Source of the DNA: Cohnella panacarvi Gsoil 349
Lineage (GTDB): Bacteria; Bacillota; Bacilli; Paenibacillales; Paenibacillaceae
DNA length: 64,000 nucleotides
NCBI RefSeq assembly: GCF_000515335.1
Contig: NZ_KI911563.1
Coordinates: 1,690,056 to 1,754,055, forward strand
Direction of reading: 5' to 3'
In this document: positions 58,000 to 64,000 of the stretch, one piece after another
How the letters are laid out: every line of letters starts with the position of its first letter
Numbering within the stretch: position 1 is the stretch's first letter
Notes under the pieces: model-generated
What the model saw: the letters and a program-made list of their open reading frames with translations, nothing else
Told to the model about the DNA's origin: nothing
Databases searched by the model: none
Made by a program: the position numbers and the translations under genes

Positions 58000-58046
58000 G
58001 AACACCGGTAGCGCGCGGACTTGAAGTCCTTGCACCACCGGCGTTC
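58000..58046. terminator. Possible bidirectional hairpin terminator
   Basis: GAACaCCGGT and ACCGGcGTTC pair with bulges and are followed by TTTAT; an inner GGACTT/AAGTCC hairpin lies in the loop. It lies between the HD-GYP gene and the AviRa-like gene on the opposite strand. Confidence 0.5.
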
Positions 58047-58047
58047 T

Positions 58048-58782
58048 TTATCTTATAGGTTCGAATATTCCGAACACCCTCTTGCCGATCCTGGCCGACT
58101 GAAGCCGCTTGAACTTGTCGTGCTTCAGCTTCCGGCTCTTGTCCGCGATAATCGCAAGCACGGAACGGGAGGGCTCCATCCTCTCGTAGGCGAGCTCGAA
58201 CAAGTCGTTCACCGGGTCAGCGCTGTCCCCGGTCCAACTGGCGATGTCGCCGTACGGAAGATCGGTGATGACAAGATTCAAGTCCCTGCACAGCTCCTGC
58301 ACTTGTCCGGGCCTCGTAATGTCGGCGGCGAACGTCTCGACGCTCTCGATGCTGGAGCCGGCGAGAAGGCCGCCTAACCTGTCGGCGCTAGCAACCGCAT
58401 CCCGATGGGAGAGCTTGCCGTACAACTCGATCAGCTTGTTCAGCTCGGCTCGCCGCCCGCCGAGCCCTTCCGACGTTAGCAGCGATAGGTTCTTGCCCGC
58501 GATGCCCAACACGTCCGGGTTGCTGTCCGAGGCATAAATGCGATTCATTCTGCCGCCGTGAAGCAAGCCGATCACCGTCAGCAGATAAGCTCCTCCGCAG
58601 CAAGGGTCGTATACCGAATACGGTCCGCTCGCCCCCCTGCTCTCGAGAACCCCGATACAAAGTTGCGCGATTTCGCTCGCCAGCCTCACGGGGAACGCCG
58701 TCGTTCCCCGCGCGTTATACAGCACTCGACCGCTCGCGAAATCTTCGTAGTTACGGTCGGCCGTCTCGAAGAGGTACTCCAT
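58048..58782 (-). CDS. 23S rRNA methyltransferase, AviRa family
   Basis: The 244-aa SAM-dependent methyltransferase has [37 protein letters not shown], the SAM-binding YDPCCGGAYLLTVIGLL (about 65-80), YASDSNPDVLGIAGKNLSLL and the catalytic-type NLVITDLPYGDIASWTG. This matches the AviRa family, which methylates a guanine of 23S rRNA and confers avilamycin resistance in Streptomyces. It is encoded here without an antibiotic cluster, so it may be a housekeeping relative. The ATG overlaps the htpG stop (TAATG), so it is coupled to htpG. Confidence 0.85.
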   Translation of the reverse strand: MEYLFETADRNYEDFASGRVLYNARGTTAFPVRLASEIAQLCIGVLESRGASGPYSVYDPCCGGAYLLTVIGLLHGGRMNRIYASDSNPDVLGIAGKNLSLLTSEGLGGRRAELNKLIELYGKLSHRDAVASADRLGGLLAGSSIESVETFAADITRPGQVQELCRDLNLVITDLPYGDIASWTGDSADPVNDLFELAYERMEPSRSVLAIIADKSRKLKHDKFKRLQSARIGKRVFGIFEPIR

Positions 58783-60656
58783 TACACCATCACTTTGCAA
58801 ATATCGTTCGTGAATGCGACCGGATCTTCGATCGGCAATCCTTCGATCAGCAGCGCTTGATGATAGAGCAACGTCGTGTACAGCTCAAGCTTCGTCTTAT
58901 CGTTCTCGTACGCGTCCTTCAGCGACTGGAACACCGGATGGTTCACGTTGATCTCCAGCACTTTGTCCGCTTTGACGTCGCCGGCGTTCGGCATTTGTTT
59001 CAGCACCTTCTCCATCTCGATCGTCAGCTCGCCTTCCGTGGAGAAGCAGACCGGATGGGATTTCAGGCGCTTCGAAGCACGGACGTTCTTCACCTTATCC
59101 GACAGCTGCGACTTCATCGCTTCGAACAGGTCATTGTTCTCCGCCCCTTCGTCCTTGGCGTCCTTCTCGTCCGCTTCGATGCCGAGATCTCCGCTGGATA
59201 CGGATTTGAATTCCTTCTCCTTGTACTTGCCGATCATCTTGATCGCGAATTCGTCGATATCGTCGGTGAAGTACAAAATTTCGTAGCCTTTGTCCGCGAC
59301 GAGCTCCGTCTGCGGCAGCTTCTCGATTCGTTCGATCGATTCTCCCGACGCGTAATAGATATACTTCTGGTCTTCCGGCATGCTGGCGATATATTCGTCG
59401 AGCGTGACTTGCTTCTTCTCCTTGGACGAATAGAACAGGAGCAGATCCTGAAGCGTCTCCTTGTTCATGCCGTAGTCGCTGTAGACGCCGAACTTCAGCT
59501 GTCTGCCGAACGCCTTGTAGAACTCCTCGTACTTGTCCCGTTCGTCCTTCAGCAAGCTTTGAAACTGGCTCTTGATCTTGCTTTGGATGTTCTTCGCGAT
59601 CAGCTTCAGCTGGCGGTCGTGTTGCAGCATCTCGCGGGAAATGTTCAACGACAGATCCTCGGAGTCGACGAGACCTTTCACGAAGCTGAAGTAGTCCGGC
59701 AGCAGATCCGCGCATTTGTTCATGATCAGAACGCCGCTGGAATACAGCTCGAGGCCTTTCTCGTATTCCTTCGTATAGTAGTCGAACGGCATGCTGCCCG
59801 GAATGTACAGTATCGCGTTATAGCGGACCGCCCCGTCGACGCTGATATGGATATGCTTGATCGGCGTATCGAAGCCGTAATGCTTCTCATTGTAGAAATT
59901 GTTGTAGTCCTCGGTCGTCAGCTCGCTCTTGTTCTTCTTCCAGATCGGAACGAGGCTGTTGATCGTCTGCTCTTCTTCGTATTGCTCGTATTCGTCCTCC
60001 GTCCCTTCCTTCTTGCGGCTGCGGGACACGTCCATCTTGATCGGATAACGTATGAAGTCGGAGTACTTCTTGATGATCGAACGAAGGCGATATTCCTCGA
60101 GGAACTCGTCGTAGCTGTCGTCTTCCGTGTTCGCTTTGATTTTCAGAATAATTTCCGTGCCGACTTCGGCTTTCTCTGCCGACTCGATCGAGTAGCCGTC
60201 GGCTCCTTCGGACTCCCACTTGAATGCTCCGTCGCCGTCAAGCGGGCGGCTGATGACCGTCACGCGGTCGGCGACCATGAAAGCGGAGTAGAAACCGACG
60301 CCGAATTGACCGATGATGTCATGGCCGTCTTTCGACTCGTTCTCGTTCTTGAAGGCGAGGGAGCCGCTCTTGGCGATGATGCCGAGATTGTTCTCGAGTT
60401 CCTCGCGGGTCATGCCGATGCCGGTATCGCGGATCGTAAGCGTTCTGTTATCTTTGTCCGCTATTACTTTTATGTAGTAATTGTCTTTGTCGAATACGAT
60501 GGAGTCGTCGGTTAGCGCGCGGTAATAAATTTTATCGATGGCGTCGCTGGCATTCGAAATAAGCTCTCTTAAGAAAATCTCCCGCTGCGTGTAGATCGAG
60601 TTGATCATCATCTCGAGCAGACGCTTGGATTCGGCTTTGAACTGTTGCTTGGACAT
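58782..60656 (-). CDS. htpG: Molecular chaperone HtpG (Hsp90)
   Basis: 624 aa from the ATG at 60656 (AAAGGGG, 9-nt spacing), the usual length for bacterial HtpG. The GHKL ATPase domain carries [55 protein letters not shown] and [16 protein letters not shown]. The middle domain ([51 protein letters not shown]) and C-terminal dimerisation domain follow. The operon also encodes the AviRa-like methyltransferase. A near-perfect CIRCE element lies in its leader, so HrcA control is expected. Confidence 0.97.
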   Translation of the reverse strand: MSKQQFKAESKRLLEMMINSIYTQREIFLRELISNASDAIDKIYYRALTDDSIVFDKDNYYIKVIADKDNRTLTIRDTGIGMTREELENNLGIIAKSGSLAFKNENESKDGHDIIGQFGVGFYSAFMVADRVTVISRPLDGDGAFKWESEGADGYSIESAEKAEVGTEIILKIKANTEDDSYDEFLEEYRLRSIIKKYSDFIRYPIKMDVSRSRKKEGTEDEYEQYEEEQTINSLVPIWKKNKSELTTEDYNNFYNEKHYGFDTPIKHIHISVDGAVRYNAILYIPGSMPFDYYTKEYEKGLELYSSGVLIMNKCADLLPDYFSFVKGLVDSEDLSLNISREMLQHDRQLKLIAKNIQSKIKSQFQSLLKDERDKYEEFYKAFGRQLKFGVYSDYGMNKETLQDLLLFYSSKEKKQVTLDEYIASMPEDQKYIYYASGESIERIEKLPQTELVADKGYEILYFTDDIDEFAIKMIGKYKEKEFKSVSSGDLGIEADEKDAKDEGAENNDLFEAMKSQLSDKVKNVRASKRLKSHPVCFSTEGELTIEMEKVLKQMPNAGDVKADKVLEINVNHPVFQSLKDAYENDKTKLELYTTLLYHQALLIEGLPIEDPVAFTNDICKVMV

Positions 60657-60681
60657 TGCGATTACCCCTTTGCGACATAGA

Positions 60682-60708
60682 TTAGCACTCTTGCCACCAG
60701 AGTGCCAA
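60682..60708. promoter_or_regulatory. CIRCE operator (HrcA binding site)
   Basis: On the plus strand TTAGCACTC, nine nt, GAGTGCCAA: one mismatch from the consensus TTAGCACTC-N9-GAGTGCTAA. It lies 26 nt upstream of the htpG ATG and immediately downstream of the promoter -10, the normal CIRCE position. CIRCE usually controls groE and dnaK; htpG control is less common. Confidence 0.93.
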
Positions 60709-60715
60709 CACTTAC

Positions 60716-60745
60716 TTTTTATCATTATCCCCGTTCGCCTGTCAA
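60716..60745 (-). promoter_or_regulatory. htpG promoter
   Basis: On the minus strand a consensus -35 TTGACA (60740-60745) is followed at 18 nt by a -10-like TAAAAA (60716-60721). The start would fall at the edge of the CIRCE palindrome. Confidence 0.65.
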
Positions 60746-60752
60746 GGTGCGC

Positions 60753-60775
60753 AAAAAAACGGCATCGCTGCCGTT
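60753..60775 (-). terminator. Terminator of the germination operon
   Basis: AACGGCA and TGCCGTT form a stem with a 4-nt loop, followed on the minus strand by seven T. It follows the gerB-type gene and precedes the htpG promoter. Confidence 0.88.
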
Positions 60776-60812
60776 AACGCGATAAGACTTGGCGAACCGA
60801 GAACATTCCGGT

Positions 60813-61916
60813 TTACCCCGCCTGTCGCAGCCTGCCGCGGAGAATAACCGCGAGTCCCAGCATGACGACAGGCAGCCCGAAGGCGATCGGAACCGCGATG
60901 TACGGCCATACCTTCTCAAGATACTGCATGGCTCTGAAGTGATCGCCGACGATCCGATAGCTGAAGCCGCCGATGAGCAGGCATGCCGGGACGATCATCC
61001 ATCTGTTGCTTCGCATTCCGAACAGCTTCGACATCGAAACCGACGTTCCATAGATGCAGATCATAATCTCGAACAGTACGGGGATGGAGTATAAAGCGAT
61101 CATAATCATCTCGTAACGTTGCATGAAGTCGCCGATATGCGCGTTCCTAGCCAACTTCATGCAGGAGACCGTGTATCGGGACGTTACCTCCGCGGACAGA
61201 ACGGCCCCCTCCAATAACGCCCAGATTAGCGTCACCATCCCCGTTGCCGCCAAGCCGGTCATGCCGACCTTTCCGCCATGCTTATCGGCGTTGTTGACGA
61301 ACGGCATGACGATCGCGGCCATCATGATCGCCATCGCGCAATCCGCGTCATAGTGCAGACTCGCTTCCGCCGCCGAGGGGAATCCTTGTTCAAGCACGGG
61401 AAGCAAGTTGCGAATATCGAACTCTTGGGTCGACCCGATAATGATAAGCACGTTCAGCAGGAAAATAAACAGCATGCCAAGGAGCGCCAACCGCGCGACG
61501 ACCTCTAATCCGTAGAAACAGCCCAGCGCGCCGACGAGCAGCGAGGAGACGAGGAACAGCGACAGCGGCGCCTCCGGCAGAAAGTAATCCTGCAGATGAT
61601 AGACGAAAGTAATCATAATCGGGCCGCTGGAGGCGATGAAGAACGTTAGCACGACCAAAGCAACGATCTTCCCGAGCCAATTGCCCAGCAAGGCCTCGCC
61701 TATCGCGAGGAAATTCATGCCCGGCGCGCGCTTCATGACCAGATATGCGACGTACATGAACAGCATGCCTTGAAGCGTACCGAGCAACGTCGCAAGCCAC
61801 ATATCTTGGCCGGCGATTCGCGCCAGCGTCCCTTGCGTAACGCCGATCGATTTGACGAAGATCATGTTGACGATCATGGAGATGAACATCCCGTTGCTAA
61901 TCCGGAGTTTCGTCAT
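60813..61916 (-). CDS. Spore germination permease (GerAB/GerKB family)
   Basis: The 367-aa membrane protein is of the amino-acid/polyamine/organocation fold, with about ten helices. It begins MTKLRISNGMFISMIVNMIF and has QDMWLATLLGTLQGMLFMYV, GPIMITFVYHLQDYFLPEAP and LLPVLEQGFPSAAEAS. It is thought to be the germinant-binding or gating subunit of a Ger receptor, together with the A- and C-type proteins upstream. The ATG overlaps the stop of the C gene (ATGA). The order is A, C, B; which germinant it senses is not evident. Confidence 0.93.
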   Translation of the reverse strand: MTKLRISNGMFISMIVNMIFVKSIGVTQGTLARIAGQDMWLATLLGTLQGMLFMYVAYLVMKRAPGMNFLAIGEALLGNWLGKIVALVVLTFFIASSGPIMITFVYHLQDYFLPEAPLSLFLVSSLLVGALGCFYGLEVVARLALLGMLFIFLLNVLIIIGSTQEFDIRNLLPVLEQGFPSAAEASLHYDADCAMAIMMAAIVMPFVNNADKHGGKVGMTGLAATGMVTLIWALLEGAVLSAEVTSRYTVSCMKLARNAHIGDFMQRYEMIMIALYSIPVLFEIMICIYGTSVSMSKLFGMRSNRWMIVPACLLIGGFSYRIVGDHFRAMQYLEKVWPYIAVPIAFGLPVVMLGLAVILRGRLRQAG

Positions 61917-63097
61917 TGGCTACTTTCCTCCGATTTCAGTACGACGCTCTTCACGTTCGCTTTCACCGCGACATCGACCCGGGCTTCGGAGAATGCGGAG
62001 CTCCAACGGTCTCCGATCTTGCGCCATTCCGCCGGGAACTTGTTGCGGAAGACGTCCGCCAGCTTCAAGACGTCGGAATGGTATTCCCGCTGCGCTTTGC
62101 GCAGGAGCGCCTCGATTTCGCCTTTCAGCCGTTCCTCCAATGCCCGTTCGATGTCGGGTCGGATCTTGGCGATATTCGTCCCGCATCCCGACTCCACGAC
62201 GTCCGCTTTCGCGCGGAGCTCGATTCGAAACTCCGGCCGCTCATTCCGATAGGACGGCTTGACCTTGAGTCTGGCGTCGCGGAATTCCAAGGACAGCTTG
62301 TTGCCGCTGTTCGGACAGCCGACGACCTCGATGCCGCTTTCCAGCCGTTCCGTAAAAAACAGCAGCCCGCGCGTCTCCTCCGGCGAAAGCCAGCCGACCA
62401 TCCTTCCTTCTTTGAAAACAGCCGCCCCCGCCAATTCCACCTGCTTGAGCGAACCGTGCTCCTGCGGCTTCTTGTTCGAAATTCCTCTCGACACGAGCGT
62501 TAATCTAGCGAGTATCGGTTCGGAAGAGCGGCTTAAGTAGGCCTCTTCCAGATTCATCATATCGCTTGACGGCGCCTGGCCGACGATCTCGTTGTCCTGG
62601 AACAAATTATCTACCGCCTGGCCCGGCACGACTTCAAGTCCCGTAATCGTCGAGATGACCTCGGCCGGAGAGTCGGACGTCACGGCTACCCGCGTGTTCA
62701 TTCGCAATTCGTGGTTGCGGGTGAAGAAATCGACCATGTCCTCTATGCCGTTCCTGGCGTAATCCTCTTGCATGACGATGAGGAAGTTGTGTGCCCAGTA
62801 CACTCGGCGGGAGACGAATCGCCCAAGGTTGCGAATCGCGTCGAATATCGTCTGTCCCTCGGCTAACGCGGAATAGATCGGTTGTCCGGTTCCGCCCGAA
62901 GGAGCTCCGGTCTGCCCTCTCGCATCCGACGGGCGAATAATTTGCGCCGAGAGTCTAATCGTGCCGGGTTTCTGTCCGTTCTCGATGCCGACCGCCGTCA
63001 CGATCGCCAGCTCGTTGATTTGTCGTTGGCCGACGCAAGAGACGCACGTCATTAACGCGGCCAGCGACGAGAACAAGATTAGGATCTTCCTGGTCAT
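61913..63097 (-). CDS. Ger(x)C family spore germination lipoprotein
   Basis: 394 aa. Signal peptide with lipobox CVSC (residues 18-21), then the GerC fold in three domains: QINELAIVTAVGIENGQKPG, QTIFDAIRNLGRFVSRRVYW, VDFFTRNHELRMNTRVAVTS, AGAAVFKEGRMVGWLSPEET and RKAQREYHSDVLKLADVFRN. It sits on the outer face of the spore inner membrane, with the A and B subunits of the receptor. It overlaps both neighbours by ATGA. Confidence 0.95.
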   Translation of the reverse strand: MTRKILILFSSLAALMTCVSCVGQRQINELAIVTAVGIENGQKPGTIRLSAQIIRPSDARGQTGAPSGGTGQPIYSALAEGQTIFDAIRNLGRFVSRRVYWAHNFLIVMQEDYARNGIEDMVDFFTRNHELRMNTRVAVTSDSPAEVISTITGLEVVPGQAVDNLFQDNEIVGQAPSSDMMNLEEAYLSRSSEPILARLTLVSRGISNKKPQEHGSLKQVELAGAAVFKEGRMVGWLSPEETRGLLFFTERLESGIEVVGCPNSGNKLSLEFRDARLKVKPSYRNERPEFRIELRAKADVVESGCGTNIAKIRPDIERALEERLKGEIEALLRKAQREYHSDVLKLADVFRNKFPAEWRKIGDRWSSAFSEARVDVAVKANVKSVVLKSEESSQ

Positions 63098-64000
63098 GAT
63101 TTCCCTTTCCCCGGCCGCGGCATCTGCCGATCTCCTTCGCGTTGCGTATCTTGGGCGAATTGCGGCCTTTTATCCATCATCCATATCGGCAGCCTGAACA
63201 CCATGTCGCGTTGTTCGGAGTGACGGTACGGGCTTGCCGGCGCCAAGTACGGTTCGCCGAACGAACGGATCGAGAGCGCGTGCAGCAAAAGCGCGAAGAA
63301 CATCGTCGCGAATCCCAGCAGGCCGAAGAGACCGGAAGCGATCAAGATCGGGAACCGGAACAGCCGGATCGCCAGCGAGGAAGTATAGCTCGGAATCGCG
63401 AACGACGAGATGCCCGTGATCGCCACGACGATGACCATGAACGGCGATACCAACCCTGCTTGGACGGCCGCTTGGCCGATGATGAGCGAGCCGACGATGC
63501 TGACCGCTTGGCCGATCGGCTTGGGCATGCGAAGCCCCGCTTCGCGCATGAGCTCGAACGCGAGCTCCATCAACAACGCCTCAAGGAGGACGGGAAACGG
63601 CACGACTTCCCGCCCGGAGGCGATCGTCAAAGCCAACGAGGTCGGAATCATCTCGTGATGGAACGATACGAGCATGACGTATACGGAGGGCAGCAATAAG
63701 CTGATGAAGAAAGCGACGTAGCGAATGATTCGGAAGAAGGATCCCACCCAATAACGGTCGTAATAATCGTCCGGCGCTTGGATGAACTGCCAGAAGTACG
63801 TGGGAACGATCAGCACGACGGGCGTGTTGTCGACGAATATCGCCACCCTGCCCTCCAGCAGCGCGGCCGCCACCTTATCCGGCCGTTCCGTGCTCTGCAC
63901 CGTATTGAACGGGGACAGCGGCGCGTCCTCGATCAATTCCTCGATATATCCGCTTTCCAGAATCGCGTCGATCTTAATGTCGCCGAGCCGCCTTGTGACT
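63094..64000 (-). CDS. Spore germination protein, GerAA/GerKA family (5' end outside window)
   Basis: About 301 visible residues. The fragment begins VTRRLGDIKIDAILESGYIE and continues with APLSPFNTVQSTERPDKVAA, ALLEGRVAIFVDNTPVVLIV and PTYFWQFIQAPDDYYDRYWV, all characteristic of GerA proteins. The membrane part has LLPSVYVMLVSFHHEMIP, LEALLMELAFELMREAGLRM and PIGQAVSIVGSLIIGQAAVQ. A basic, Pro-rich cytoplasmic tail ends the protein. The reading frame is open to the right edge. It is the first gene of the A-C-B receptor operon. Confidence 0.95.
   Translation of the reverse strand, partial: VTRRLGDIKIDAILESGYIEELIEDAPLSPFNTVQSTERPDKVAAALLEGRVAIFVDNTPVVLIVPTYFWQFIQAPDDYYDRYWVGSFFRIIRYVAFFISLLLPSVYVMLVSFHHEMIPTSLALTIASGREVVPFPVLLEALLMELAFELMREAGLRMPKPIGQAVSIVGSLIIGQAAVQAGLVSPFMVIVVAITGISSFAIPSYTSSLAIRLFRFPILIASGLFGLLGFATMFFALLLHALSIRSFGEPYLAPASPYRHSEQRDMVFRLPIWMMDKRPQFAQDTQREGDRQMPRPGKGKS

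Noticed and set aside
58857-60515. 552-aa plus-strand open frame opposite htpG
   Set aside because: Shadow of htpG on the other strand; no ribosome site and low-complexity hydrophobic/Arg composition.

Overview
The window (about 56% GC by eye) looks like a chromosomal segment of a spore-forming, S-layer-bearing Firmicute of the Paenibacillaceae (Paenibacillus/Cohnella-like). The evidence is a GerA/GerC/GerB-type spore germination operon, HPr kinase/phosphorylase, a CIRCE element, S-layer-homology proteins, strong GGAGG Shine-Dalgarno sites with many GTG/TTG starts, and sigma-A promoters. No rRNA, tRNA, CRISPR array, transposase or prophage was recognised. The genus is an inference.

Layout. 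1-3.2 kb: the N-terminus of a sensor kinase that continues off the left edge, then helicase hrpB. 3.2-10 kb: a five-gene minus-strand operon led by a LacI-type repressor whose promoter carries a perfect 22-bp palindromic operator, followed by a MacB-like exporter (ATPase, lipoprotein adaptor, double-FtsX permease, second ATPase with an AbrB-like tail). 10-11.3 kb: two tandem paralogous secreted 180-aa proteins of unknown function. 11.5-14.4 kb: an rpiR-nagB-nagA amino-sugar operon with paired palindromes at its promoter. 14.5-18.5 kb: a LuxR-type response regulator and a hybrid kinase with two kinase cores. 18.5-22.8 kb: a repeat-rich gap, a ParM-like actin, and the divergent M23 peptidase-bactofilin pair plus a J-domain-like membrane protein. 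22.8-25.2 kb: an SLH protein with Ig-like modules. 25.2-30.7 kb: an ALDH / amino-acid deaminase-aldolase / aldonolactone oxidase / DUF1904 / phosphoesterase operon. 30.8-33.7 kb: a small basic protein, hemolysin III, DUF72 and a Gfo/Idh/MocA oxidoreductase. 33.8-34.9 kb: tandem array A (21 copies, 50 bp). 35-40.6 kb: a phosphodiester glycosidase operon, a TraB lipoprotein, hprK, a second phosphodiester glycosidase and a YkuK-like protein. 40.7-48.2 kb: a secreted beta-propeller protein, futalosine-pathway mqnB-mqnD, a hypothetical, an SLH serine hydrolase and a decayed monooxygenase. 48.5-52.6 kb: odhAB. 52.7-53.9 kb: tandem array B (24 copies, 50 bp). 53.9-58 kb: two small genes (one frameshifted) and a lipoprotein-histidine kinase-HD-GYP operon. 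58-64 kb: an AviRa-type methyltransferase, htpG under a CIRCE-type operator, and the germination operon, cut by the right edge.

The most unusual features are the two 50-bp tandem arrays. They share a period and an architecture (GGTC/GACC dyad, about 12-nt linker, GCGGGA) but lie in opposite orientation and differ elsewhere. Also notable are the double-kinase hybrid sensor next to a LuxR regulator, the chromosomal ParM-like actin divergent from bactofilin/M23, the LacI-controlled exporter with an AbrB-tailed ATPase, and CIRCE control of htpG. All functional statements come from reading motifs and order; no database search was run.
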